Assembly (NCBI GenBank): GCA_044433415.1
Contig: JAWXTP010000012.1
Location: 1 to 43,458, forward strand
Direction of reading: 5' to 3'
DNA length: 43,458 nucleotides
Source of the DNA: JAWXTP01 sp044433415
Lineage (GTDB): Bacteria; Bacteroidota; Bacteroidia; Bacteroidales; Rikenellaceae
The notes under the pieces are model-generated. The model saw only the letters and a program-made list of their open reading frames with translations. It was not told the origin of the DNA and ran no database searches. Of this stretch, positions 1 to 7,575 are shown one piece after another. The position numbers and the translations under genes are program-made. Every line of letters starts with the position of its first letter. Within the stretch, counting starts at the first letter, position 1.

Positions 1-19
1 GGAAAATAATGCATAGGCT

Positions 20-96
20 AATGCTTAATGCTTAATGCTTAATGCTTAATGCTTAATGCTTAATGCTTAATGCTTAATGCTTAATGCTTAATGCTT
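20..96. repeat. Tandem heptamer array, 11 copies of AATGCTT
   Basis: Eleven uninterrupted perfect copies of the 7-bp unit AATGCTT run head to tail, about 100 bp upstream of the first lipoprotein gene. No ORF crosses the array. It is a short tandem repeat that may vary in copy number between strains. Confidence 0.97.
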
Positions 97-223
97 AATT
101 TTGGCGGAGACTTTCGTTAGTTTTAATAGTAGGCAAATATAATTATATATAATATTTTGTAATTATTAAAAAAAACATTATCTTTCGGGAAATAAGAAAA
201 TGATAATCTTAAAAAATACAATT

Positions 224-1240
224 ATGAAAACCCTGAAATCTATAAAAAGTTTAACTTTGAGTTTGTTTATAACACTTCTAGTTGGTTGTAATAATGGGAT
301 TGCATATAAAGCACCTGTGTTTGAAAATGAAAAAACAGTGAGTGCTCAACCTATATCAAATATTATCCTCGTTCAAGGAGGTGTTGTGGGTTTTGAAAAT
401 TGTTATGATTATTTTGTAGTTATAGCAAAGATAAATAATAAAATGGTACATCTTTTTAGTAAAGCATCTGGAGAGTTGGTTGCAAGTGGTGTAGCGTTAG
501 GGCGTGCAAACAATGAATTGATTGATGTATTGTCATATTCATTTGACCCATCACAAGGTGAGTTAATTTTACTATCTTCGGTAGACCAAAAAATGTTGCG
601 TGTAGTAATCTCTAAATCGGCGGAGCTTACAATTGAAAAGGCTTCTGGATACAATGCGACGAATGGAAATACCAATATTCTAAAAAAAGATTCAGATAGT
701 TATATTAAATTTGCAAGTATGCCTAAAGAGCCTAACCATAGAATTTCTATTATCTCTAATAACAAAGAGCTATCTTACTATGATAAATTGCCTATTGATG
801 ATATTGAGAAGATAAGTAGGATATATGTTCAACCAGTTATTGCCTTTAATCCAGATATATCAAAATTAGTAATAGGAACAAAAGAGGGGTTGATTTTTGA
901 AACTCTCTCTTTAAAAAACAATAAAATTAAAGAGTTAAAGACCTCATATTTTTATGAATCTATTATTCCAAAAACTGCTCATGATATTTACGAGATGTAT
1001 TGGGGAGTGACTGATATTTTGGCTACAGATGACTTTATATATGCAGTGTATATTGGAAATAAAGGTATTAGTAATAACTGCAAGTTAGCTAAATTTGACT
1101 GGAATCATACACCGCTTGAACTTATTGAAGTTGAAGGCTATTCTTTGAGTTACATTTGTATAGACAATGGGGTTATTTATGCTATCGCTAGAGATTTACC
1201 AGATAATGAATATAGGATTGTACATATAGGGAACTTCTAA
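224..1240 (+). CDS. 6-bladed beta-propeller-type lipoprotein (TolB-like family)
   Basis: Predicted lipoprotein of about 338 residues. The preferred start at 224 gives a basic N-terminus, a hydrophobic core and a lipobox ending LLVGC; an in-frame ATG at 200 would add eight residues before the signal. The rest is predicted beta-rich. The stretch FSKASGELVASGVALGRANNE resembles the 'tGe.v...G.rGrGpnEf' signature of the Bacteroidales 6-bladed propeller lipoproteins, but degenerate. It is a paralogue of the gene 55 bp downstream, and the two are probably co-transcribed. Family assignment rests on lipobox, length and this signature; ligand and role are unknown. Confidence 0.7.
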   Translation: MKTLKSIKSLTLSLFITLLVGCNNGIAYKAPVFENEKTVSAQPISNIILVQGGVVGFENCYDYFVVIAKINNKMVHLFSKASGELVASGVALGRANNELIDVLSYSFDPSQGELILLSSVDQKMLRVVISKSAELTIEKASGYNATNGNTNILKKDSDSYIKFASMPKEPNHRISIISNNKELSYYDKLPIDDIEKISRIYVQPVIAFNPDISKLVIGTKEGLIFETLSLKNNKIKELKTSYFYESIIPKTAHDIYEMYWGVTDILATDDFIYAVYIGNKGISNNCKLAKFDWNHTPLELIEVEGYSLSYICIDNGVIYAIARDLPDNEYRIVHIGNF

Positions 1241-1295
1241 AATACAGTGTTATTAATTTGTATGTACAAGAAAGATCTAAAATGAAAAATATAAA

Positions 1296-2330
1296 ATGAA
1301 ACGAAATTACCTATTAATGATTGTTGCATCTATCTTAATGTTTGGATGTAACTCAAACAAAACTAAAACGGAGCTTGTAGAGCTTAAGGAAGATGCTCCA
1401 TTGTCGGGTAAAATTATCTTCTCTTCAGACGAGATAGGAGATATTACCAATATGATAGTAAAGGGAGATTATATAATATTTTCAGATGGACATCCAAGTG
1501 CTAAAAACTACTTTTATGCTATAAATAAACATACAGGAGAGCTTGTGGCTATATACGGACAAAGAGGACATGGACCTAATGAATTTCTATATCCTAATGT
1601 AATATTAAATGATAATAGCTACAATGACAACAAAAAGTTAGATATTTATGACGGGCAGTTAAAAGCTCTTTTTACCCTAAGTGTAGAGGATATTAACGAT
1701 ATTAAAATAATCTCCAAAACTGATATGCCTGCTAAACTCTCTTTCACTAATTACATGAATAAATTAGGTGATAATATTGTGTGTAAAACAATAAGACCAG
1801 GCGGAAAAGAACTATTTAGAGTTGTTGATTGTAAAAATAATAATATTGTTCAATCGGAAGGCTTTTTTGATTGTAGTGTTAATATAAACGCTATGGATTC
1901 TTCTTATATATATGATGCAAAGTTATTAGCACGCAGTGACGGTGATTTTATAATGGCAGGCATGACTTTTTTTGATTATGTAGATTTATACGATAAAGAC
2001 GGTTTATTTAAGAGATACCAATTTAGTAAAAATCCTTTACCACAGACTAATAGTAATGGAAGTATAGATAAATATATTATTTATACTTTGTGGGGATATT
2101 GTGGGAATGAAAATTACTACATACTTCGAGGAGCTTATGATATAACTAAGAAAGATGAATTAGGAGGAGTCACTCTTATTGTTTTTGACAACAAAGGAGA
2201 GTACAAAAAGCATTATGATTTAGATCGTTATTTTATTCGAATGTGCATTGACGAGCAATCAGGAAAACTTTATGGTGCAATTACCGATGATGAAACTGGA
2301 TTTGTAAATGTTATAGAGTATCAGTTGTAG
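1296..2330 (+). CDS. 6-bladed beta-propeller lipoprotein
   Basis: A 344-residue lipoprotein with signal peptide MKRNYLLMIVASILMFGC, the lipobox Cys being residue 18. The segment HTGELVAIYGQRGHGPNEF is a close match to the conserved G-x-x-G-x-G-P-x-E-F turn of the Bacteroidales 6-bladed beta-propeller lipoproteins. Later residues alternate short beta-strand-like stretches as expected for propeller blades. It lies 55 bp after a paralogue in the same orientation. Such lipoproteins are common in Bacteroidales and usually have unknown ligands; no binding partner can be read from this context. Confidence 0.8.
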   Translation: MKRNYLLMIVASILMFGCNSNKTKTELVELKEDAPLSGKIIFSSDEIGDITNMIVKGDYIIFSDGHPSAKNYFYAINKHTGELVAIYGQRGHGPNEFLYPNVILNDNSYNDNKKLDIYDGQLKALFTLSVEDINDIKIISKTDMPAKLSFTNYMNKLGDNIVCKTIRPGGKELFRVVDCKNNNIVQSEGFFDCSVNINAMDSSYIYDAKLLARSDGDFIMAGMTFFDYVDLYDKDGLFKRYQFSKNPLPQTNSNGSIDKYIIYTLWGYCGNENYYILRGAYDITKKDELGGVTLIVFDNKGEYKKHYDLDRYFIRMCIDEQSGKLYGAITDDETGFVNVIEYQL

Positions 2331-2384
2331 TATTGTGGAGGTATTATTGCTAAAGGTAATACTGCTGAGCTCTGATAAAGTTGC

Positions 2385-2602
2385 CAGGGTCGGACAGGGT
2401 CGGACAGGGTCGAGCTGGGTCGAGCTGGGTCGCGACAAGCGTGGAAAGATAGCTTGAAAGATTGCTGGAGGGTCATAGGGGTCATAGGGGTCATAGGGGT
2501 CAAAGGGGTCGCGACAAGCGATAAAATATTCTGAGAAAATTCTGAGAAGATTTTGTTGAAAATTTTATGAAAGATTTTGTGAATAATTTCCACGCTTGTC
2601 GC
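2385..2602. repeat. Interspersed repeat copy 1 with two minisatellites and inverted arms
   Basis: This fills most of the 329-bp gap between two lipoprotein genes. It starts with five 10-bp units (CAGGGTCGGA, CTGGGTCGAG types, 2385-2434), then the arm GCGACAAGCGTGGAAA (2432-2447). Next comes AGATAGCTTGAAAGATTGCTGGA, written here only as a spacer, then four 9-bp units GGTCATAGG/GGTCAAAGG (2471-2506), a second partial GCGACAAGCG (2511-2520), and the exact complementary arm TTTCCACGCTTGTCGC (2587-2602). The same arms occur at 6118-6133 and 16100-16145 with different tandem units. Confidence 0.9.
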
Positions 2603-2659
2603 CATTAATCAATAATCATAAGGCTAAAATCGCAATTTAAATCTACTAACTTAATAAAT

Positions 2660-3328
2660 ATGAACTTGTTAACCTATATCATTGTTATTGTCTTTCTTGC
2701 TAGTTGTAATAACAATAGCTCAAAAGTAAGTTCAGCTGACAATATAATGTGTGAATCAGGTATATATACCTATAATCTAGAGGAAGAATTATCTCATTCA
2801 GATACAGAAAACAGATCTATTAATAATATAGCCAAGGAAATAAAGTTTATCAATTTATCATCAAAGAATGATGTTATACTCAGTGAAATAAATCTAAATG
2901 TTTTACCAGTTTATGACAATGGGGATAAGTATTTAATTGTTTCTTCGTTTAGAACACCTGTATATAAATTTGATTCATTAGGTTTGAATGGTGAGAAAAT
3001 CATAGACTTAGGTAGAACAAAAGGTGAGATTAATAAGAATTTATATAATGTGTCATATTCAAATGATTGCATAATTGTATCTTTGGGACGTAAGATTATA
3101 AAATACTCTTTGAAAGATAAGAGCCTAGAAGGGATAGTGTCTAACAAATACTACTATAACTCCATAATGATGAATGATGGGAACTATGTTGCACTTCCCT
3201 ATATTGGTCATGACGCCTCAGGAGAGGACTTTTTAGATTCTCAATATGAATATGCAGAATCATTGCTAACAGAAAATAAGTCAATCAAAATATACGTTGA
3301 TAAAGAAAATAAATATTATTACGAATGA
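2660..3328 (+). CDS. Short lipoprotein, probably fused to the C-terminal remnant of a DarT toxin
   Basis: A 222-residue protein with a lipoprotein signal (FLASC, Cys about residue 16) and a propeller-like N-terminal part resembling the two upstream lipoproteins, for example KIIDLGRTKGEINKNL. At 222 residues it is much shorter than those 340-residue relatives. Its last ~28 residues (AESLLTENKSIKIYVDKENKYYYE) look instead like the C-terminus of DarT-family DNA ADP-ribosyltransferases. The stop overlaps the ATG of a DarG-like antitoxin by 4 bp (ATGA), the usual darTG junction. I infer that a deletion fused a lipoprotein 5' part to the darT 3' end, removing the toxin catalytic domain. The lipoprotein call is firm; the DarT origin of the tail is inference. 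Confidence 0.55.
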   Translation: MNLLTYIIVIVFLASCNNNSSKVSSADNIMCESGIYTYNLEEELSHSDTENRSINNIAKEIKFINLSSKNDVILSEINLNVLPVYDNGDKYLIVSSFRTPVYKFDSLGLNGEKIIDLGRTKGEINKNLYNVSYSNDCIIVSLGRKIIKYSLKDKSLEGIVSNKYYYNSIMMNDGNYVALPYIGHDASGEDFLDSQYEYAESLLTENKSIKIYVDKENKYYYE

Positions 3329-4395
3329 TAAATTACAAAACAGGAAATCTCGTTGCCTCGACTGACGAAGCTGTTGTTAATACTGTTAACACGGTTGGCG
3401 TTATGGGGAAAGGTATAGCTTTGCAATTTAAGGAGAATTATCCTTCTAATTATAAAGCGTATGTTGCTGCCTGTAAGTCTGGAGATATAGGCATTGGTAA
3501 ATTATTTGTTTTTGATGAATCTGACCTTAATGGAAGAAAATTGATTGTTAATTTTCCAACTAAACAACAATGGAGATTTAAATCAAAATATGAATATATC
3601 GAAAAAGGCTTAGATGATCTGAAAAATGTTATAATTAAGTATAGCATCAAAAGTATCTCTATTCCGCCTTTAGGGTGTGGAAATGGAGGATTAGATTGGA
3701 ATGTTGTTAAGGAGATGATAGAAAGTAAACTTAACAATATCAAAGGTGTAGAGATTAATATCTATGCTCCGAATGATAATTATAAAGCCGTACTAAAAGC
3801 CGAAGCAAAAGAAAGAGTAGATGATAAGAATCTTGATGATGCCCAAGCTATGCTAATTTATGCTATGTTCTGCTATGAGTCTAATGGTGAGGACTGTAGC
3901 CTATTTGTTGCAAATAAACTTGCATATTTTATGCATCGCCTAGGAGACACTTCATTTGCTAAATTTAGATTTGTTGCTGCACATTATGGACCTTACGACA
4001 GAAATATTGCCAAAATATTATATGATATAAATGGCAAATTCATACTTGGACTTGAACAAAATGAGGCAAAACCTTTTGATAGTTTAGAGTTGATTCATGA
4101 GAAAAAAAGTGAAATTAGCCATTATGTACGCAATAACTTAACTAACGATCAGATAAATACCTTAAAGTATTTACTTAATATAATTAGTGGTTTTGAGTCT
4201 TCATTCTCTTTAGAGCTGTTATCCTCTGTTGATTATGTTATTCGTTCAAACCCTGATATGACGATGCCTGAGGTAATGGATGGCATACAAAAATGGTCAT
4301 CAAGAAAGAAAGAGTTATTTAAAGAGGAGTATATTGAAATTGCATATAAGCATCTAATGGCAAAACGGAAGTTTTTGCAAACTAATCCAATGTAG
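3325..4395 (+). CDS. darG: DarG-like macrodomain antitoxin (DNA ADP-ribose glycohydrolase)
   Basis: A 356-residue protein. Residues 1-~150 are a macrodomain: VNTVNTVGVMGKGIALQFK gives the N-x-x-G-x-M-G-K-G-I-A signature of DarG/TARG1-type macrodomains, and PPLGCGNGGLDW is the second ADP-ribose-binding loop. Residues ~165-350 form a separate alpha-helical domain, as in DarG, where the C-terminal part binds and neutralises the DarT toxin. Known role in the family: removes ADP-ribose from thymidine in DNA. The start overlaps the previous stop by 4 bp, as in darTG operons, yet no full-length DarT is present. It may therefore be an orphan antitoxin, which could act as an anti-toxin or anti-phage remnant. 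Confidence 0.82.
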   Translation: MINYKTGNLVASTDEAVVNTVNTVGVMGKGIALQFKENYPSNYKAYVAACKSGDIGIGKLFVFDESDLNGRKLIVNFPTKQQWRFKSKYEYIEKGLDDLKNVIIKYSIKSISIPPLGCGNGGLDWNVVKEMIESKLNNIKGVEINIYAPNDNYKAVLKAEAKERVDDKNLDDAQAMLIYAMFCYESNGEDCSLFVANKLAYFMHRLGDTSFAKFRFVAAHYGPYDRNIAKILYDINGKFILGLEQNEAKPFDSLELIHEKKSEISHYVRNNLTNDQINTLKYLLNIISGFESSFSLELLSSVDYVIRSNPDMTMPEVMDGIQKWSSRKKELFKEEYIEIAYKHLMAKRKFLQTNPM

Positions 4396-4431
4396 TTTGT
4401 TAGTGTTCTAATTTAACTGTCAAATATTATT

Positions 4432-4462
4432 AAAATCCGAATCTCGTAGGTTCGGATTTTTT
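4432..4462 (+). terminator. Rho-independent terminator after darG
   Basis: Stem AAAATCCGAA/TTCGGATTTT (10 bp, 9-nt loop) followed by further T residues, 36 bp after the macrodomain gene stop. Confidence 0.85.
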
Positions 4463-4480
4463 GTAGTACGCGCAGCATGG

Positions 4481-4529
4481 GTAGGCTATTACCGTAAACC
4501 TCAAGTTTACGGTAATAGCCTACTTTTTT
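4481..4529 (+). terminator. Long perfect hairpin with T-run
   Basis: A perfect 19-bp stem (arms 4481-4499 and 4505-4523, GTAGGCTATTACCGTAAAC) with a 5-nt loop, followed by TTTTTT. It is a second, stronger terminator right after the first, facing the plus strand. Confidence 0.85.
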
Positions 4530-4670
4530 GTAAAAATTATGCGCTCAGTTGTCTCAAAAAGCAACTGAAAGCGAGTTTTTGTTCACTTTTTTCAAAAAAG
4601 TGTTAAAGTATGTAAGTGATTGTAGATTAGTGTATTTGTATTTTAGAGTATTAGCATGGGTATATAAAAA

Positions 4671-4738
4671 ATCCCCACGCACTGAGTTATATGCATGGGG
4701 GATAAAATCCCCAAACAAGGAGTCTATTTATTCATTAC
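4671..4738. repeat. Diverged second copy of the aroG 3'-end/terminator region
   Basis: This 68-bp stretch matches 6218-6286, the aroG terminator plus the last codons of aroG, at about 62 of 68 positions in the same orientation. The hairpin here has lost perfect pairing (ATCCCCACGCA versus TGCATGGGGGAT). From 4396 to 4897 I see terminators and this relic but no convincing gene; a 71-codon ORF across it (4549-4764) has no recognisable features. Confidence 0.7.
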
Positions 4739-4897
4739 TCATTACGAAGCGCTCGTTTGTGTAGGTGCTTATGTCGTCATTTACGTTAGTAGAGAGCAGG
4801 TGTAGATAAATGGTAAAATATGTTTCTGAAATCATCAGAGATACACCTCTTTTTTTGACATATCTCTTGCTAATTATCTATTGAGCAATAAAATGGC

Positions 4898-4933
4898 AAA
4901 AGTGCACATTTTACAATGAAAATGTGCACTTTT
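4898..4933 (-). terminator. Terminator of the fimbrillin-like gene
   Basis: Perfect 15-bp stem AAAAGTGCACATTTT/AAAATGTGCACTTTT with 6-nt loop, ending in T residues on both strands and lying 48 bp after the stop of the minus-strand lipoprotein gene. Confidence 0.85.
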
Positions 4934-4981
4934 AATTGAATGTAGTAGTGGCGTAGGGATTATCCTCCACAACGACACTTA

Positions 4982-5802
4982 CTATGGCAGATTTTCGATT
5001 TTCCCGGTGTAGCGATAGCCTGCTTCGTAGACTGTATAGCTTGTTGTAGTCCTGGTTGTCTCACTATCACGACTTCCACCCCAATAATAGTAAAACGTGA
5101 ACTTAAGTTCACGCTCACTCGTACCATCAAAATCCTCGTCAGGGTCGATCATAATGTAGAAGGTGGCATCATAAATTATTGAGGGATCGAAGTTTACCTT
5201 GTAGGTCTTTGCGCCAATGGTAATTTCGAGGCAGTATAGCGCAGCATCATCATCTTCGCCCGCAATACTTAAATGAAAATCATCATAATCAAAGACGATT
5301 GTCAAAATTGCCTTTAGGTGTGAGAACTCAATTGTGTTGTTAGTATCAGCGTTGTAGGTGAAGGTCGCTTGCATCATACACGCGTTGTTGAGGTCGCTGA
5401 TATCGTTACCGTTTTGAGTCGATGTTAGATCCTCTTCTAGAGCATCATCAAGGGTCTCTGCGCTTGTTGCAGGGTAGATTGCTGTGTAACTCTCTCCATC
5501 GTTAAGGGTGATTTCACTGTTACTAAAGATGCGTTATCAGCATCGTTGCAGGTGAAGTCACCTACATAATTCCCACTTTTATTGTAAAGAGTAAACGAGT
5601 CGTCATTCTCCCACGCAAGGTCGATAGTATCATCGGTGCCATTATCGGTAAATGAGACCTTCGTTTGAGTAGTCGCCGAGACCGATGCGGTTAGCGTGGT
5701 GCCGTTCGATGGCACCAAAGTAGGCTCATCACTCTCACTACATGCCACAATACCCATAGCAGCTACTGCTGAGAGTACAAAACTTCTAAAAAATCTGTTC
5801 AT
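4982..5802 (-). pseudogene. Fimbrillin-like lipoprotein, interrupted by a single-base frameshift
   Basis: The 5' part (5802 down) encodes MNRFFRSFVLSAVAAMGIVAC, a lipoprotein signal. It is followed by a fimbrillin-type N-terminal motif (TLTASVSATTQTKVSF, then DTIDLAWENDDSFTLYNKSG). Around 5515-5530 the reading frame shifts by one base. In the alternative frame the sequence continues GEITLNDGESYTAIYPATS, the characteristic 'YTAIYPA' fimbrillin strand, and then runs open through to the TAG at 4982. The 821-bp span is one base short of a multiple of three, so a single deletion explains it. No homopolymer lies at the break, so classical slipped-strand phase variation is not obvious. It could be a true pseudogene or a sequencing error. 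An intact form would be a 273-residue surface lipoprotein of the fimbrillin/Mfa-like kind. Confidence 0.75.
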
Positions 5803-5834
5803 AATTGCTTCTTAAAATTTAATCGATTCTACTT

Positions 5835-5960
5835 CTACCAAGCACTACCGCCATCTCTTACACTTGTAATACTCATGTTGTTAGTGCTCGCACTAAGCAC
5901 AGCATCCTCGATTTCAATTTCGATCACTTCAATCTTAGATGTTACATAGTTCTCTTTCAT
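5835..5960 (-). CDS. Small 41-residue protein, first gene of the fimbrillin-like operon
   Basis: ATG at 5960 and TAG at 5835-5837 give 41 codons. The N-terminus MKENYVTSKIEVIEIEIED is followed by a Ser/Asn-rich segment and the ending GGSAW. Short proteins with a 'K-x-x-Y-x-x-P/S-x-I-E-V-I-E-I-E-x-E' start and a Gly-Ser-Trp ending recur in Bacteroidales near surface-lipoprotein genes; this comparison is from memory. It has no signal peptide. It lies about 80 bp downstream of a consensus promoter and 32 bp upstream of the fimbrillin-like lipoprotein, so it is probably co-transcribed. The Gly-rich acidic design could fit a secreted or modified peptide, but its function is unknown. Confidence 0.7.
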   Translation of the reverse strand: MKENYVTSKIEVIEIEIEDAVLSASTNNMSITSVRDGGSAW

Positions 5961-6042
5961 GGCTTTTTGTTTTTAAGTTAATTAATTACTAGATTTGCTT
6001 ATATCTCTAATCCTTCTCTTAGTAAGAGATATTATTATGGTG

Positions 6043-6074
6043 CAAAGGTATGAAAATTAGCAATATAATGCAAA
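6043..6074 (-). promoter_or_regulatory. Bacteroidetes-type promoter for the small-peptide/fimbrillin operon
   Basis: On the minus strand: TTTG at 6074-6071, 20-nt spacer, TACCTTTG at 6050-6043, matching -33 TTTG and -7 TAnnTTTG. Confidence 0.8.
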
Positions 6075-6090
6075 TTGTTTTTTATGTATT

Positions 6091-6189
6091 GACCCTCCAA
6101 CAATCTTTCAAGCAATCTTTCCACGCTTGTCGCGACCCTGCAAGACCCTGCAAGACCCTGCAAGACCCTGCAAGACCCTGCAAGACCCA
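6091..6189. repeat. Interspersed repeat copy 2 with ACCCTGCAAG minisatellite
   Basis: The arm TTTCCACGCTTGTCGC (6118-6133) is preceded by the same spacer type found in copy 1 in reverse (GACCCTCCAACAATCTTTCA, 6091-6110). It is followed by five 10-bp units ACCCTGCAAG (6135-6184) and a partial sixth. The opposite arm is missing, so this copy is incomplete. Confidence 0.88.
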
Positions 6190-6217
6190 GTCAAATACTG
6201 ATAGTGCTAATATCAAA

Positions 6218-6251
6218 ATCCCCCATGCACTGAGTTATATGCATGGGGGAT
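6218..6251 (-). terminator. Terminator of the aromatic amino acid operon
   Basis: 12-bp perfect stem ATCCCCCATGCA/TGCATGGGGGAT with 10-nt loop, followed on the minus strand by TTTTGATATT, 21 bp beyond the aroG stop. Confidence 0.85.
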
Positions 6252-6271
6252 AAAATAACCAAATAAGGAGT

Positions 6272-7330
6272 CTATTTGTTCATTACTTTGTTTTGGCGGT
6301 TGATACTCTCAACGTGAATAGCATCTAATAGTTTTACGATGAAATCGTCTGAAAGATTTAAGTCAGAAGCAAGTTTCTTAGTTTTCTCAATGATAACTTC
6401 CCAACGGTTAGTTTGAAGAATAGCTACATTATTTTCTTTCTTAGCTAGACCGATTTTCTCAGAAATGCTCATACGCTTAGCGATGATATTTAAAATCTCA
6501 GCATCGTATTGGTCGATTTGAATACGTAATTCCTCTAGTGTTTGTTGGAACTCTGAAGACTCAACATTGTTAGCTCTCCATTTGATAGCGCTTAAGAATT
6601 CGTCTAATGCACTAGGAGTTAACTGTTGAGCTGAATCACTCCATGCTTCACAAGGGTTGATGTGACTCTCAACGATTAAACCGTCATAGTTTAAGTCAGC
6701 ACTTTTTTGAGCTATCTCTAATAAGTACTCTCTGTTACCACAGATGTGTGAAGGGTCACAAATCATAGGTAGCTCAGGCATACGACGGCGCATCTCAATA
6801 GCAATGTGCCACATAGGGTTGTTACGTAAAGGCTGAGAACCTAGAACAGAGAAACCTCTATGAATAAGACCTATTTCTTTAACGCCTACAGCTTGAAGAC
6901 GTTGAACGCCACCTTGCCATAACTCTACATCAGGGTTCATAGGGTTTTTGATAAGAACAGGAACGTCTACTCCACGAAGAGCGTCTGCAATATCTTGAAC
7001 TGAGAAAGGATTTACTGTAGTACGAGCTCCTAACCATAATATGTCAACACCAAATTCTAAGGCATTCTCAACATGTTTACCTGTAGCAACCTCTATAGCT
7101 ATTGGAAGCCCTGTTTCTTCTTTTGCACGAGCCATCCATGCTAGACCTTTAACACCAACGCCTTCGAAAGAACCTGGACGAGTACGAGGTTTCCAAATGC
7201 CAGCACGTAATACGTCTACTTTGCCTGTTGCTGCTACTTGACGGCAAGTTTCTAATGTTTGAAGTTCTGTTTCAGCACTACAAGGTCCTGAAATAATCAA
7301 TGGTTTTTTGCTTGTTAAAATTCCACTCAT
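6272..7330 (-). CDS. aroG: Bifunctional DAHP synthase (type I beta) / chorismate mutase
   Basis: 352 residues. Residues ~8-250 are a 3-deoxy-7-phosphoheptulonate synthase of the KDO8P-like class: IISGPCSAE at 12-20, KPRTRPGSFEG at 47-57, the metal-binding DPSHICGNR, and VESHINP. Residues ~255-350 form an AroQ-type chorismate mutase helix bundle (LEELRIQIDQYDAEILNIIAKRM, then KIGLAKKENN). The protein condenses PEP and erythrose-4-phosphate at the pathway entry and also converts chorismate to prephenate. It is the last gene of a four-gene minus-strand operon whose other members use prephenate. A 245-bp gap separates it from tyrA and holds a (TTG)5 tract and a dispersed repeat. Expected to share the Phe/Tyr leader control of the operon. 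Confidence 0.95.
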   Translation of the reverse strand: MSGILTSKKPLIISGPCSAETELQTLETCRQVAATGKVDVLRAGIWKPRTRPGSFEGVGVKGLAWMARAKEETGLPIAIEVATGKHVENALEFGVDILWLGARTTVNPFSVQDIADALRGVDVPVLIKNPMNPDVELWQGGVQRLQAVGVKEIGLIHRGFSVLGSQPLRNNPMWHIAIEMRRRMPELPMICDPSHICGNREYLLEIAQKSADLNYDGLIVESHINPCEAWSDSAQQLTPSALDEFLSAIKWRANNVESSEFQQTLEELRIQIDQYDAEILNIIAKRMSISEKIGLAKKENNVAILQTNRWEVIIEKTKKLASDLNLSDDFIVKLLDAIHVESINRQNKVMNK

Positions 7331-7377
7331 AATAGTATCTAAGTATTAAATTAATATTCTTTATTTTGTGTATATAA

Positions 7378-7425
7378 TTGTTGTTGTTGTTGTTGCCTGC
7401 ATAGGGCAGGAAACGTGCTGTCCGC
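7378..7425. repeat. (TTG)5 tract and dispersed repeat in the tyrA-aroG gap
   Basis: A (TTG)5 microsatellite at 7378-7392 runs into TTGCCTGCATAGGGCAGGAA and then TGTCCGCTT. The same sequence appears inverted near 29414-29451, suggesting a dispersed intergenic repeat. Confidence 0.6.
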
Positions 7426-7575
7426 TTTTTTCAAGAATGGCTTAGATTTTTTGCGTTTTTTGAAGTTTCAAGCGGAGCAGCCTTGAGGGCTGTGAGCATT
7501 GGAACTTTGAAAAAGGTGAAAAATGTAGGCCGTTATTGGGAAAAGCAATCCCAGAGTTTTTGCCGGGCAATTAGG

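Noticed and set aside
20..96. Heptamer array as a CRISPR array
   Set aside because: The unit is only 7 bp with no spacers and no cas genes.
4549..4764. A 71-codon plus-strand ORF
   Set aside because: It spans the diverged aroG-terminator copy, with no homology features or promoter.
6050..6253. Proline/arginine repeat peptide ORFs over the minisatellites at 2.3-2.6 kb and 6.1-6.2 kb
   Set aside because: These are translations of the tandem DNA repeats, with no start signal or conserved protein.
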